Shown here: positions 32,862-44,370 of the stretch, piece after piece
Position numbering within the stretch: position 1 is the stretch's first letter
Layout of the letters: the number at the start of each line of letters is the position of its first letter
NCBI RefSeq assembly: GCF_048544455.1
Contig: NC_133535.1
Span: forward strand, 86,304,120-86,368,119
DNA from: Silene latifolia
Taxonomy: Eukaryota > Streptophyta > Magnoliopsida > Caryophyllales > Caryophyllaceae
DNA: 64,000 bases
Direction of reading: 5' to 3'
Made by a program: the position numbers and the translations under genes
Notes under the pieces: generated by a model
Database searches by the model: none
Told to the model about the DNA's origin: nothing
Seen by the model: only the letters and a program-made list of their open reading frames with translations

Positions 32862-35126
32862 AGCGGTATCATGAGCCTTAGGTTGTTTGCATGCAAATCG
32901 GTTATACTTTTTCCAAGTTATACGATTAACATATAAAACTTATAAATTTGTGTTTATTATGATATATCACGAAATAAATTATGCATGTTAAAGTTTCTAA
33001 TCCTAAAATGTATTTAGGATATTTTGGTTAATTTATGGATTTTATTGTTCATTTTATATAATAATGGCATTAAAAATGTGATTTTATGATAAAAATGTCA
33101 TTTTCGGACTAAAATTAGCTAAACTTCGAATTTTCCAGTGGTTTTTGGATATGTTTTCACATATATTATTTTTAGATGATCTGTAAATGTTCATAAATTT
33201 TGGAGTTTTGATGCTCGAAATATGGATTTTTCATGTTAAAAATCGAATTTAAATGCAAAATAGGTTAATATGAGAAATATTTCGAATCTGGTCATAGAAA
33301 TTTAGTATGTTGTCACATGCCATTTTGAAAGATGTGTGTAAAATAATAGGCTATAATGAAGTCCTTATGCATGATTTATGAATTTTTGATGAAAAATAGC
33401 ATAAATAGTGACTTTAATTAGTGAATAATTGCTAAAACATACTTCATGACTAAGGAAAAACGTCACATGTTGCATTTTATTACTTATTTCAGATCTAAAA
33501 TTGAAAATTTGATAAATATATTTTTTCTCATATTTTATGATTATATTTGATAAATCCGATAAACCGCAACAATGTTTTTCCCGATAAATTTTCAAAATTT
33601 TAACCTAAGTTTTTTTAACATTATGAGTGTCATAGTATTTTTCCAGAATGTTCATGAGTTTAAATTTCAAATTTCAAATTTATTTGAATTTTTTATGATT
33701 TATTTGGAGTTTATGGCATTTTATTGTAATTTTGAGTCCATTAATGAACAAATTTTAAGAAATAAAAGTTAATTATTGTCAATATGTTAGTGGAGACTAA
33801 TTTTGAGTCCTAAGTTGGTTAGGTTAATTAACTTGTGCATAAATATGATTTTATGTAATTTATTGTGATTTTAAAATGTTGAATCACGCAAATCCGTAAA
33901 AACTGATTAATATACGATATTGGCTCCTTAAAGGCGATTTAGCATAAAATTGGACATGTTCATACATATTATAATGCTGCATTTTATTTATGATTGTCAT
34001 AATTTTATTTTATGTAATTTTTGAATTATGTAATTTTACTTAGTATGGCCTTAGTTTTTAATTGGTATTACCCGAAATGTATGGGAATATCGATTCGGTT
34101 GTAATTTATTGTGATCTCGTATCACCGTTTTGTAATTTAATAGATTTATTTTATTTTAATTACAAATGTATAATAGGAAATTATGTAATTTGTTATGTAA
34201 TTTATTTATTTCGGAGTTCCTTGAAGACGGTGTCACTCAAAGAAGGCGATACATAAAAGACGGTGTTACCTCGAGATGCGTGCCAAAACCGAAGTTCAAG
34301 GGACCAATGGAGTTGGTTTCCGAATATGTAATAGTTAATTAGATTTTCTATTTTAGGAAGGCCATACTAGGATTTTATTTATGTTTTGCATTTTATTTAT
34401 ATGTTGCATGCATTGCTAAATCGCCATAACTAAAACATGCATTATCTTTTTAATCGAGTTTATCGACCGTGTCAATTAAAATTATCGTAGTTCACCGCTT
34501 TAGTTCACTTAAAACGTGATAGATAATAAATTGACATGACCTTTCGCTAAAAATAAACAATTGAGACTTAGCCTTACCAAATAGTAGAAACCATGAAAAC
34601 CTATTTCGTGAGGGAGTGCACTCGGCCACACCGGGGTACAAACCTTGTTACGTTGGGGAAGTGGGTGATAAATGTCTACCCACCGAATTCATGTTGATGA
34701 GGGATGAATCGGCTACACCGTGCCCAAGTTAATATGGATTTGGATCATGGACACATTTAGTCGAAATTTGGGTTGAACTCAACAAAAGTATTGATAATCG
34801 GCTACACCGTGCCCTTGTCGGATGTGTTTTGGGCTAAAGATAAATGTTAATGTAATTTTATCGACCAAGAGTTCTAAAAGTAGAATCGATTAAAGCGTTA
34901 ATCCACCGAGTTATATTGATAAGGGATGAATCGGCAACACCGTGCCCAAGTTAATATGAATTCGGATCTTGGAATCATTTATCAAGTTGAGTAGAGGTCA
35001 CTAGATAAATGCAATAGAACTTGTTTAAATTAAAATAAATTTTTACGAGTATTATTATTTTGAAAACGACATATGTTTTATTCCTTCTATTTTTGTTTTG
35101 TAGACCGCTTTTATTTCTCATAACAA
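32862..35126 (+). other. Leader of copia C with a degenerate primer-binding site and repeats
   Basis: Just after the LTR the sequence reads agcGGTATCATGAGCC, a changed version of TGGTATCAGAGC. About 2.2 kb of AT-rich leader follows, without ORFs I can support. At 34600-35000 a phrase built on gggatgaatcggc-acaccgtgccc repeats, with copies starting at 34701 and 34923 (222 bp apart) and partial copies near 34650 and 34797. Confidence 0.75.
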
Positions 35127-36023
35127 ATGGCCACTCCAAACACCAACGCCACACCTCTCACTAATACGTCATGGCTCCGATCCTTCATGGATCGTTGTAA
35201 ACTTGAAATGAATGGGTCAAATTTCTCCTACTGGGATGCCCTACTCAAATTAGCCGCCCAAGGTGACGACAAGCTTCGTTACCTCACCGAGGCCTCTCCA
35301 CCCGAACCTAATACTAGGTCGACTGCCGCTACTAGGGAAGCATATGAGGCTTACCACAAGGAGTCCGCCGCAGTGAAAAATGTGTTAATCTTTGCGATGG
35401 AGGTGGATCTCCAAAGGAGAGCCTTTAAAATGGGCACTGCTAATGAAATCTATTCCAAGCTTGTGACAATGTTTTCACAAACTCCGCGGATCGTCCAATA
35501 TGAGGCGGCCGCGACATTCTTTGATCTCGACTTTAAAGAGGGCCAAAAGGTTAGCCCTCACGTGCTCAAATTGATGGAGCTAGTCGAGACCTTGAAGATT
35601 CAAAAGGTTGAAATCCCCAAAGAACTCATTGTAGATAGGATTCTACACTCCTTATCCAAAGTCAAAGCGTATGTTCAATTCCGGGTGAATTTTAACATGC
35701 AAGACAAGGACGTGTCTCTTGAAGAGTTTCACAAGTTACTTGTGCAAGCCGAAAGAGACATGGGGTTAAATGTTAACCCACCTAAGGATGTGCTTAACAT
35801 AAGCACCAAAAGCAAGGGGAAGTTTAAGAAGAATGGGAAGAAGGGTAAGAAGCAAGCTCCCACTTTCACCAAAGCTAAGACTTATGAAGCTAGCACTTCC
35901 AAGCTTAAGAAGGGTCCTCTTGATAAATGCCATTATTTTAATGGTGTTGGACATTGGAAAAGAAATTGTTCCAAATATCTTGGTGACATTAAAGCTGGAA
36001 AGATCACTCCAGTAGGTAAATGA
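35127..36023 (+). CDS. Gag of copia C
   Basis: An intact 298-residue Gag, starting MATPNTNATPL. Blocks include SWLRSFMDRCKLEMNGSNFSY, VKNVLIFAMEVDLQRRAF, FSQTPRIVQYEAAATFFDL, FRVNFNMQDKDVSLEEFHKLL and VQAERDMGLN, followed by a Lys-rich basic stretch and a C-terminal knuckle. The knuckle reads CHYFNGVGHWKRNC: the second Cys of the CCHC pattern is Phe (TTT for TGT), while D keeps CHYC. It probably packaged element RNA in cytoplasmic particles, with other proteins supplied in trans. The frame ends with its own stop 17 residues after the knuckle, not fused to a protease. Confidence 0.9.
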   Translation: MATPNTNATPLTNTSWLRSFMDRCKLEMNGSNFSYWDALLKLAAQGDDKLRYLTEASPPEPNTRSTAATREAYEAYHKESAAVKNVLIFAMEVDLQRRAFKMGTANEIYSKLVTMFSQTPRIVQYEAAATFFDLDFKEGQKVSPHVLKLMELVETLKIQKVEIPKELIVDRILHSLSKVKAYVQFRVNFNMQDKDVSLEEFHKLLVQAERDMGLNVNPPKDVLNISTKSKGKFKKNGKKGKKQAPTFTKAKTYEASTSKLKKGPLDKCHYFNGVGHWKRNCSKYLGDIKAGKITPVGK

Positions 36024-39000
36024 CTATCCTTTCTTTTATGTTTCTAATTCAACTATGGTATTGTGATAAAAAGTTGTGATAATGTAGCCCCTTTTTATTG
36101 TAAATAGGGCCTCCACCAAGCAAGGATAAGGGAAAGGAAAAGCAAGCTTGAGAAACCATCAAGAAGCTAGGAGTAGCTTCTATGAAGCTTGGCTTTTTAT
36201 TGTCTTATTTTAATTATGTTTCGGATTTTAGAACCTTTTGATTTCCGTGTTGAACATGGAAATGTTTCATCCTTTCTGAAACAATTGTTGTATTTTGGAT
36301 TATGGTGGCTTGGTTTGCAATCCAAGTCACCCGTTTTATCGTATTTTATCCTTGTTCTAAAAATTCGTCTTTATATGCTTGCTCATAGAAACATATGATC
36401 ATTCACTTAAAGTGATCTAATGGACAAACTATAATGATGAGATTCATTATATGTCCACAAGCTTAAGGCTTGTATATGATCAATTATAAAGTGATATTGA
36501 GTTGATGAACTCTCTTAAAGGAATGTCAATCACCAAGTATACTTATCAAATCTAAAACAATTAGTCACCCTATGATATAGTCCTCCTTATACTTCAAAAA
36601 TCATTATTTGTGTCTCATATGCTATCTTTGAATCTCTAGTATATTCATTCTAAAGATAGAGTGGGAGAAAATGAAGACACAAAGAACACCAAGCAAAATT
36701 TGTGTACTTGTGTAAATGAGATCTACACAAGAAAGAATGATTTGTATACCTATACAGATAGTATACTCGAATAGATGAGATCTATGGTCTCGAATAGATG
36801 AAATATACATGACAAAAGAGACCAAGTGAAGTAATCAAAAGAATATGTTCTCCAGATAACTACATGAGGAGACCAAAAGGAAGTTTTTGGAAAAAGAATG
36901 ACTAATGTGAAGTCTTAACAATAGATTTGACTAGTTTATGATAAAATTTGACAAATAGTTTCAATATTGATATTTACTTAAGAGCCTAAATGAATCAAAG
37001 TTGCATCCACGAAAATAAATGAGATTTATGACTAAAAGTTGCAAAGAATGATATGTCGATATCCACAAGAGCTAAGTTAAGTATTAACCACGCTAATGTC
37101 ATTACTTAATCTCATTATGAAAATGAAATGGTTAAACCTCCTTCCGAAAAGGGTATTTTGAGAAGGACGTGTATTTGATATAATTCACATTTAAATAATG
37201 ACATTGCTACGCATCATTATAAAATGAATGAGTTAGAGATTAAAATCTCTTTCCATAAGGTTAAGATTGAAACCTTCTCAAAATAGGTATTTTGAAAGGA
37301 TATGATGGGAACATATATGGTTTTATCTTAATAACTTAGCAAAGCAATATATATTTCAATTCTTAATATGTTTCGATTGAGTAGTCAATTGCGAAACATG
37401 TGGAATTAAGTGGGAGTTGGAAATTATCATGTGAAGACATGGAATTTAGTGGGAGCAATCATCTTGTAAAAGATTATAACTCATTACTCATTGAGAATGA
37501 CGAGCTAATACTTTCTTTCACAAAGAAGTATTTGAATTTTCAATTCTGGATGAAAATGGACTATGATGAATCCAATCACATCATGAGATGTTGGATAGGT
37601 ATTGAGATATACACATCGAATCAACAAGAAACGTAGGTTATTCATGTCAATGAAAATGGAATTGCCATTAGCAGTCATGGTCGTTCATTGAACCTAAGAA
37701 TGGTTGATGCCATGATTAAAAGTTACTAATGTTTCCGCCATTAGAATAATCATGCACATGTCCAATAATGAATCATATGCATAAGAGCATGATGATTCAT
37801 TAGCAAGCCATAAAAGAATCGTCATGTATTCTCGAGGAGAATCCGATGAGCGATTTCAGTGTTGGACAGAACACTCTGTTATGTGTCAAGAGGTTGCACA
37901 TATTAAAGTTCGAACACGCGTAAGGATTTATGAAAATCCTAAGCTTTTCAAGGTAAAAGGAGAAAAATAAGAAGTTTGGAAAGATACTTAGTTGAAGTAA
38001 GAAGTTACTCAAAACTAATATTTTCTAAAATGCTAGGACTTGTGAGAAGTGCTAGGCTAATCATCTTGACAATTGTTGCAAGACTCTACAAAACATATAC
38101 CTAGTGCATTGTGAGTGGGTAGAGTACTTGACCAGTGCAAGTCAAATCATCCACCACAAATTCGTTGGTTGTGTGATAAACAACCATAAAGTTCTTTCAA
38201 GATAAAGAACCCAAACCGAGGTTGGGAACCTATATGTATACTTGGTAAGGTTCATGCTATGAGAGATAACATGAATATAAAGGATAATGCAATATAAGAA
38301 GTTTGAACACATGGACACATAGTATGTTAAACTTCTATTGGAATCGACTAGTGTTTACACACTTACGATATGCATCACAAGGTTGTAATATGGTATTGAC
38401 TACCTGAATGTGATGTCGACATTTGTCGTTTGAGATATTATTAAATCACCTTATACTTTGTTACATCCAAACGGGTTGTAGAGACAATTGAACTCCATTA
38501 AAGTGAACGCGGATTAACATTGTATTCGCCCATAGTTACTTACATGAGGTGACGTCTCAAAGTAACTAGAATGTGATGCGATTGATGGCAAGTTCAAGTG
38601 CCATGAAGTCATGTGAGAATGACTAGTCGATCACATAGGCAGACTGTTAGGAACACTTTGTCGGGCCTTATGACTGCTTATAGAGTTATGGCAAATTTAT
38701 ATAGCCTGGTCGTGGCGAGAGCTACTATAGTATTCTAATGAGTCGATTCTTTTGACTAAAGACTGTTCGCCTAAGATGGCACAGTTTCAGATTAACTTTG
38801 ATTTGTGTTACTACGACCTTCGTAAATGGGGTCAAATGGGCATATTTTGGGTTATAATGGCTGTGGCTAGTCGAAGGGAATAAGTGCGATAGGAATTGTC
38901 CACCCCTAGTCAGGGTTATAACAATATCTCTGGGCCACTCGAGGAGTAATGAACTGGAAATGCGTGGCCACGCTCGGAAGATATCTATGGTAGAAAAATC

Positions 39001-39148
39001 CGGTCAATCAGTTATTCTCCAGATCGAGGAAACCACTCTCGATATGATCACTTGCAAGTACGACCTGAAAGACACCTTGCGTTGAGTGGGAGATAGTAAT
39101 AGGACAAGAAAATTGGTGACGTACACTTGTCGAGGACAAGTGGGAGAT
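36024..39148 (+). other. Conserved non-coding 3' region of copia C with polypurine tract
   Basis: About 3.1 kb with no frame longer than chance and no readable protease, integrase, RT or RNase H motif. Much of it aligns with the region after gag in D (58484-59482 and 40499-42617, opposite strand). Both copies therefore descend from a master that already lacked pol. The end (39131-39148, gaggacaagtgggagat type) is a typical copia polypurine tract before the 3' LTR. Confidence 0.8.
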
Positions 39149-40410
39149 TGCTGGAATATGTGTCCTCCGACAATAATGCGATCACAACTGTCGATCATGA
39201 TGATCACATGTTTAAGTCTCATTTTAAGAATACAATTGGGAAGTAATATTTTACTGTCAACTGGTCCACACATATCGGTAATGATTGGCTGACTAGAGTT
39301 TGACATTACCGTCGTGCGACGGTGGTGATCAGTTGATCCCCTTAGGTCATACCTAAAGGGTAACACTCTTAATTGATTATTTAATTGATCGTATGACAAT
39401 ACGGGTTAATTAAATTACTTAAAATTGACGTACGATTTTGGAAGTAATATTTACGTATCTCATTATCATTTGATTAAATAAGATACGGTCTAAGTGATCG
39501 AATTGTTTTATTACTTAGATGAAATTATTGTTTAAGGAAGCAAATACATTTGAATGAATAATTCATTATAAATACAAGATGTTGTGATTTATAATTGGTA
39601 AATTATTTTGGTACAAGTAATTATGAATTACTAAGTCGATTTTGTATATGACGTATTTTTATTAATGCGTTGATTTTTAATATGTTAAAAATGCATAACA
39701 ATTTCACATGACATGTTACATGTGACAAATTGACAAAGATAAAATGGAATCCATTTTATCTCAAATGGACCGAAATAATGGAGTATTAGGATAAATATTA
39801 TGTTGATTAATTAAGTGGAAAATATAATCATTTTTCCTAAACCTAGCCATGCATACCTAGTGCCTCTTGTGAAGAACACCTTGCTCATGCATTGGGCATC
39901 AAAACTCCCCCCCTTACCCGGTTTTGTCTATAGAGAAAGGCAATGAGTTTTCTCTATAATTTGCCTACTACACTACTTAAAAGTTTAGGGCATTATTATT
40001 CATTCAACCATCTAAAAATATTGTTTTTTAGAGAGATAAAAATTCTTCCTCCTTCTCCCTTTCTCTTAGACGAAAATTAAGAGAACAAAATAATTTTTGG
40101 GTCAATTATATTCAAATTAATATTGTTCTAGTATCAATAATATTAATTTTATTAAGAGATTACCTTAGGTATTATTCCTTGGGAGGGATTCTATACTTGA
40201 ATCTTTTGTTCTTCCATTTAAGGAGTGCTCAAGAACAAGTAAGAAGGAGATCTTACTTGTGCCCAATAATCCGAAATATCAATGTAAGAATGATGATTTC
40301 TCCTTAATATTTACTTATGTTTGCATGCATAGGATCTAATTAATTTTATGACTAAATTAATTTTGAAACATATATGAATATGTTAAGTAATGAGATATAG
40401 ATTTCTAACA
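39149..40410 (+). repeat. 3' LTR of copia C
   Basis: Starts TGCTGGAATATG (one change from the 5' LTR), ends TTTCTAACA, then CCCTC. An 8-bp unit present in the 5' LTR (a second attgacaa) is missing here. Confidence 0.93.
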
Positions 40411-40415
40411 CCCTC

Positions 40416-40498
40416 ATGCATTCTTAAATGTGAGATTTAAACATGTGATCATCATGATCGATAATTGTGATCGCATTATTGTCGGGGACACTCCAACA
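40416..40498 (-). repeat. 3' LTR of copia D, remaining end
   Basis: Continues the D LTR after the copia C insertion and ends CTCCAACA. It is followed at 40499 by atctcccacttgtcctcgac, the complement of the polypurine tract, as in C. Confidence 0.9.
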
Positions 40499-42617
40499 AT
40501 CTCCCACTTGTCCTCGACAAGTGTGCGACACCAATTCTCTTGTCCTATTACTATCTCCCACTCAATGCAAGGTGTCTTTCGGGTCATACTTGCAAGTGAT
40601 CATATCGAGAGTGGTTTCCTCGATCTGGAGAATAAAGTGATTGACCAGAATTATCTACCATAGATGCCTTCTGAGCGTGGCCACGCATTTTTAGTTCATT
40701 ACTCCTCGAGTGGCCCTGAGATATTGTTTTAACCCTGACAAAAGGTTGGACAATTCCTATCGCACTATTCCCTTTGACTAGCCACATCTCATCACAACCC
40801 AAAATAAGCCCTTTAACCCCATTTACGAAGGTCGTAGGATCATAAATCAAAGTTACTCTGAAACTGTGCCACCTTGGGCGAACAGTCTTAAGTCAAAAGA
40901 ATCGACTCATTAGAATACTATAGTAGCTCTTGACATGACCAGGCTATATAAATTTGCCAGAACTCTATAAGCGGTCATTAGGCCGACAAAGTGTTTCTAA
41001 CAGTCTGCCTATGTGATCGACTAGTCATATCACATAACTCTATCGCACTTGAACTTGGCATCAATCGCATCACACTCTAGTCACTTTGAGACGTTACCTC
41101 ATACAAGTAACTATGGGCAAATATCATGTTAATCCGGGTTCACTTTAACGGGGTTCAATATTGTCTTTACAACCTGTTTGGATGTAACAAAGTACAAGAT
41201 GAGTTAATGATAACTCAAACGATAAATGTAGACATTTTATTTGAGTAGTCAATACCATATTGCTACCATATGTCTTACAAGTGTGTTAACCCTTGTTGAT
41301 GCAATAAAAGTTCAACACACCATGTGTCCACGTGCTCAAACTTTCGAATTGCGATTTCCCTTATTTTCATGTCATCTCTCATAGTATGAACTCTACCAAG
41401 CACATGTCTAGTCTTCAAACTAGACTTTGGTTCTTTAATCTTGTAAGAAACCCTTTTTGTTGTTATCACATAACCAACAATTTGGATTATGGTGGATGGT
41501 ACAACTTGCACTAGTCAAGTGTTCCACTAACTCACAATGCACTAGGTATATGTTTTGTAGGATCCTGCAACAATTGTCAAGATGATTGGTCTAGGGCATC
41601 TCACAAATCCTTGTATTTTAGAAAATACTAGTTTTGTGTAACTTCTTACCACAACCAAGTATCCTTCCAAATTCTTATTTCTTTCTTAGCGTAATTGGCT
41701 TAGGATCTTCATAAATCCTTATGTGTTTGGAAACTCTAGCATGTGTAACTTCTTATCACACAACTGAGTGTTCTTCCAAACTCTAGAATAGCTCATTAGT
41801 TCTCCTCGAGAATTCATGACGATTCTTATATGGCTTACCAATGACTCATCATGCTCTAAGCATATGATTTATTTAGGACATGTGCATGATTATTCTAATG
41901 GCGAAAACATTAGTGATCTCAATCATGTAGTCAATAGTTCTTAGGTTCAATGAATGACCATGACCATCTCATGGCAATTCCATCTTCATCAATATGAATA
42001 ACCTACGTATCTTGTTGATTTGATGTGCGCATCTTAATGCTAATCCAACATCCCATGTTTCAATTGGATTCATCTTAGTCCACATTCATCCAGAATTGAA
42101 AACTTAAGTGCTTTGTTTTTCAAAGATAGTATATGCTCGTCATTCTCATTGAGTAATAAGTTGTAAAATTCATGGAGGATGATTACTTCCACTAAATCTC
42201 ATTTCTACACATGACAATTTCAAATTGCCACTCAATTCCACATGTTTCGTTTTTGACCACTCAATCGAAACATTTCATGAATTGAAATCATTTTTGCTTT
42301 GCTCGGTTGTTATGATAAAACCACATACGTTATCAACATATCCTTTCAAAATACCTATTTGGAAAGAGGTTTCGATCTCTAACAATGGAAAGAATTTTAA
42401 TCTCTAACTTATTCAAGCGAAGCAATGTCATTACTAAAAGTAAAATTCAACATGGAGTTCATACGTCCCTTTCAAAATACTCATTTCGGAAAGAGGTATA
42501 ACTTGTCCATTTTTATGAAGTTTAGCAATGACTCTAGCATGGTTAACTATTAACTTAGCTATTATTGACATCGATATGTCTTTCTATGCAACTCTTAATC
42601 ATAAATCTCATTTATAT
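40499..42617 (-). other. Non-coding body of copia D, first part
   Basis: Reads on the minus strand as the counterpart of about 37000-39148 of C. No supported gene. Interrupted after 42617 by Athila F. Confidence 0.8.
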
Positions 42618-43707
42618 TGATCGGTCCGTTTCGTGTTCACAATTTAAGGTGTGGTCGTTGGGTCACGTCCGAATCAAAACACAATTTATAGCTTCACAAA
42701 CAACTCTACAATTAGTAAAGAGGCAAGTAAAGGTCGGATCCCAAGGGACGGGTATTTAAATGAGATTTCTATTGCAACTAGTGGTGTCTTAGGGGTGTCA
42801 CAAATTGGGTTGATGTAGAAGGTCAATAAACTAAAATATCAATGGAAATAAACAAGCAAGATGAATTAAAGAGTTGTAAACAATTGATTAAAAAGCACTA
42901 GGGTGTCATGAGATCATAGAGGAATCATGGGAATTGATCATACAAACATGTTCTCAAATTATAAGCAAGAAATTATTGTTGTGATGGATTGAGTTGGGTT
43001 ATATCTTACAATCCTAGGAAAGTTTGGGTCTCGGAGCCGAATCGATTAGATTGTACAACACCTACAAGTCGACTTAGTCTTCCCTACTTAGAGTACATGC
43101 ATGGTCTAATGAGACTCGAGTTGGGTTATGTCTTACAAGTCTCATTGAAAAGATAGGAGATGGTGGTAAATTCAAGGATTCATAGGCTTAGCATTTCATC
43201 AAATATAACATGTGCATGAGTTGAGATCAAAACAGGCAAGCAAATAAAACATGAAAGCATATTAATTTAAGCATGAATCATTCCCCATGTTGGTTTCCCC
43301 TAATCACCCATTAACCCTAGCTAAGAGACTACTCACTCATTATCATGTTGATCATGCTAGCAAGGTTGTCAATCATACCAACAAAATGAAACATGATGAA
43401 TAAATGAAAGTAATTAACAATAATTAAAAAGGGATTAAGAGAATTATACCTATTAATGATTCCAATAATAAAGCAAAGATAAAATAAGTACTTGATGGTT
43501 GATTGAGAGGTTGTCAATCTCCCAATAATAACCCAAATAATATTCAATTACCCAAAACAAAGGATGAACAAAAGAGAGATTAAGGAAATAAAACTTGTAT
43601 TATAACTTGATTAATTGTTGATTACAAAATTAAAGAGAGATTTGATTGGTATTAACTACTCTAAGAATTGATAAGAAGAACATGCTCTTCTAATTAGACT
43701 AATGGGG

Positions 43708-43717
43708 TATTTATAGT
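43708..43717 (-). promoter_or_regulatory. TATA-like box in the Athila F LTR
   Basis: The minus strand reads ctataaatac, about 140 bp downstream (element sense) of the palindrome array. A plausible core promoter of the LTR; the start site is not visible. Confidence 0.5.
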
Positions 43718-43856
43718 GGAGATTAGGGAGGTGCATTAGGGTTAACAAAGGGCTAAACTAGTAATTACACTTTTTAGATTGAGCAGGGAGGAGACGGTTT
43801 CGAAGGAAGGGCTTCATTCTTTGTAGCTTGGAGAAGACGAAAATGCGCTGTAGAGG

Positions 43857-44023
43857 AATCCGAGCGGATTAGTGTCGGGACGGGCGGATTCTGGCGGTGG
43901 AACTCGAGCGGCTTAGGAGGAATCCGGGCGGATTGTGGCAGTGCTAACCCGAGCGTCTTGGGATGAAACCGCACGGATTGTGCAGGTGGAGGACGGCCGG
44001 ATTGTAGTTAATCCGCATGGATT
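43857..44023. repeat. Array of eight 14-bp palindromes in the Athila F LTR
   Basis: AATCCGnnCGGATT and variants start at about 43857, 43877, 43901, 43921, 43946, 43966, 43990 and 44010. Spacing alternates 20 and 24-25 bp, so pairs at 20 bp repeat every 44-45 bp. The array lies 350-510 bp from the LTR start in element sense, upstream of the TATA-like box. Confidence 0.85.
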
Positions 44024-44370
44024 GTTCGTCAGCAAGATTTCTTCTTCTTTTCTTCCCTTTTCTTCATAAATTCCTTGGGGATTTCCTTGGGGACTCAAGG
44101 ATCCTTTCTCAACATTGCTCATCTACTATAATATGTACAAAGGCCTTCTAATCTTGTCTCTCCTTGATGCTTGGTCATTGGATTCGATCAATTTAGTCTC
44201 GTTTTGCCATGAAAATGCAAGATTCTTACTCCTTTCCTACCAAGGGATCAAAATCTCAAAGAATATGCAAAACAAAGAACTAAAGATAAGAAATGACCCA
44301 AATATGCACTAAAAAGCATGGGAACAAGGCTAATTCGGGGGCTAAATATGCGCTAATTATGGTCACATCA

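Larger units (their letters stand above)
31588..40410 (+). mobile_element. Gag-only copia element C (non-autonomous)
   Basis: 8.8 kb, flanked by CCCTC at 31583-31587 and 40411-40415. LTRs are 31588-32861 and 39149-40410, about 97 percent identical by eye, so this is a fairly young insertion. It carries one gag gene (35127-36023) and about 3.1 kb of non-coding sequence, but no protease, integrase, RT or RNase H. It matches the description of TR-GAG elements (terminal repeats plus gag only). It inserted into an LTR of its own family. Confidence 0.92.
42618..44370 (-). repeat. 3' LTR of Athila F
   Basis: 1753 bp, nearly identical by eye to the two parts of the 5' LTR (51997-52566 and 57298-58483). 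It contains the array at 43857-44023 and a TATA-like box. The complement of the polypurine tract (aatatccccaaacc) follows at 44371. Confidence 0.92.

Noticed and set aside
36024..39148. Decayed pol gene in copia C
   Set aside because: No readable catalytic motif in any frame, although gag in the same element is intact and the LTRs are about 97 percent alike; pol was probably absent at insertion.
43857..44023. Regularly spaced short repeats that might look like a CRISPR array
   Set aside because: Repeats are only 14 bp, imperfect and palindromic, spacers are 6-11 bp, no cas genes, and the context is a plant LTR.
44115..44312. Two identical 65-codon frames (also at 58228-58425)
   Set aside because: They are identical only because both lie in the two LTRs of F; no domain is recognisable.
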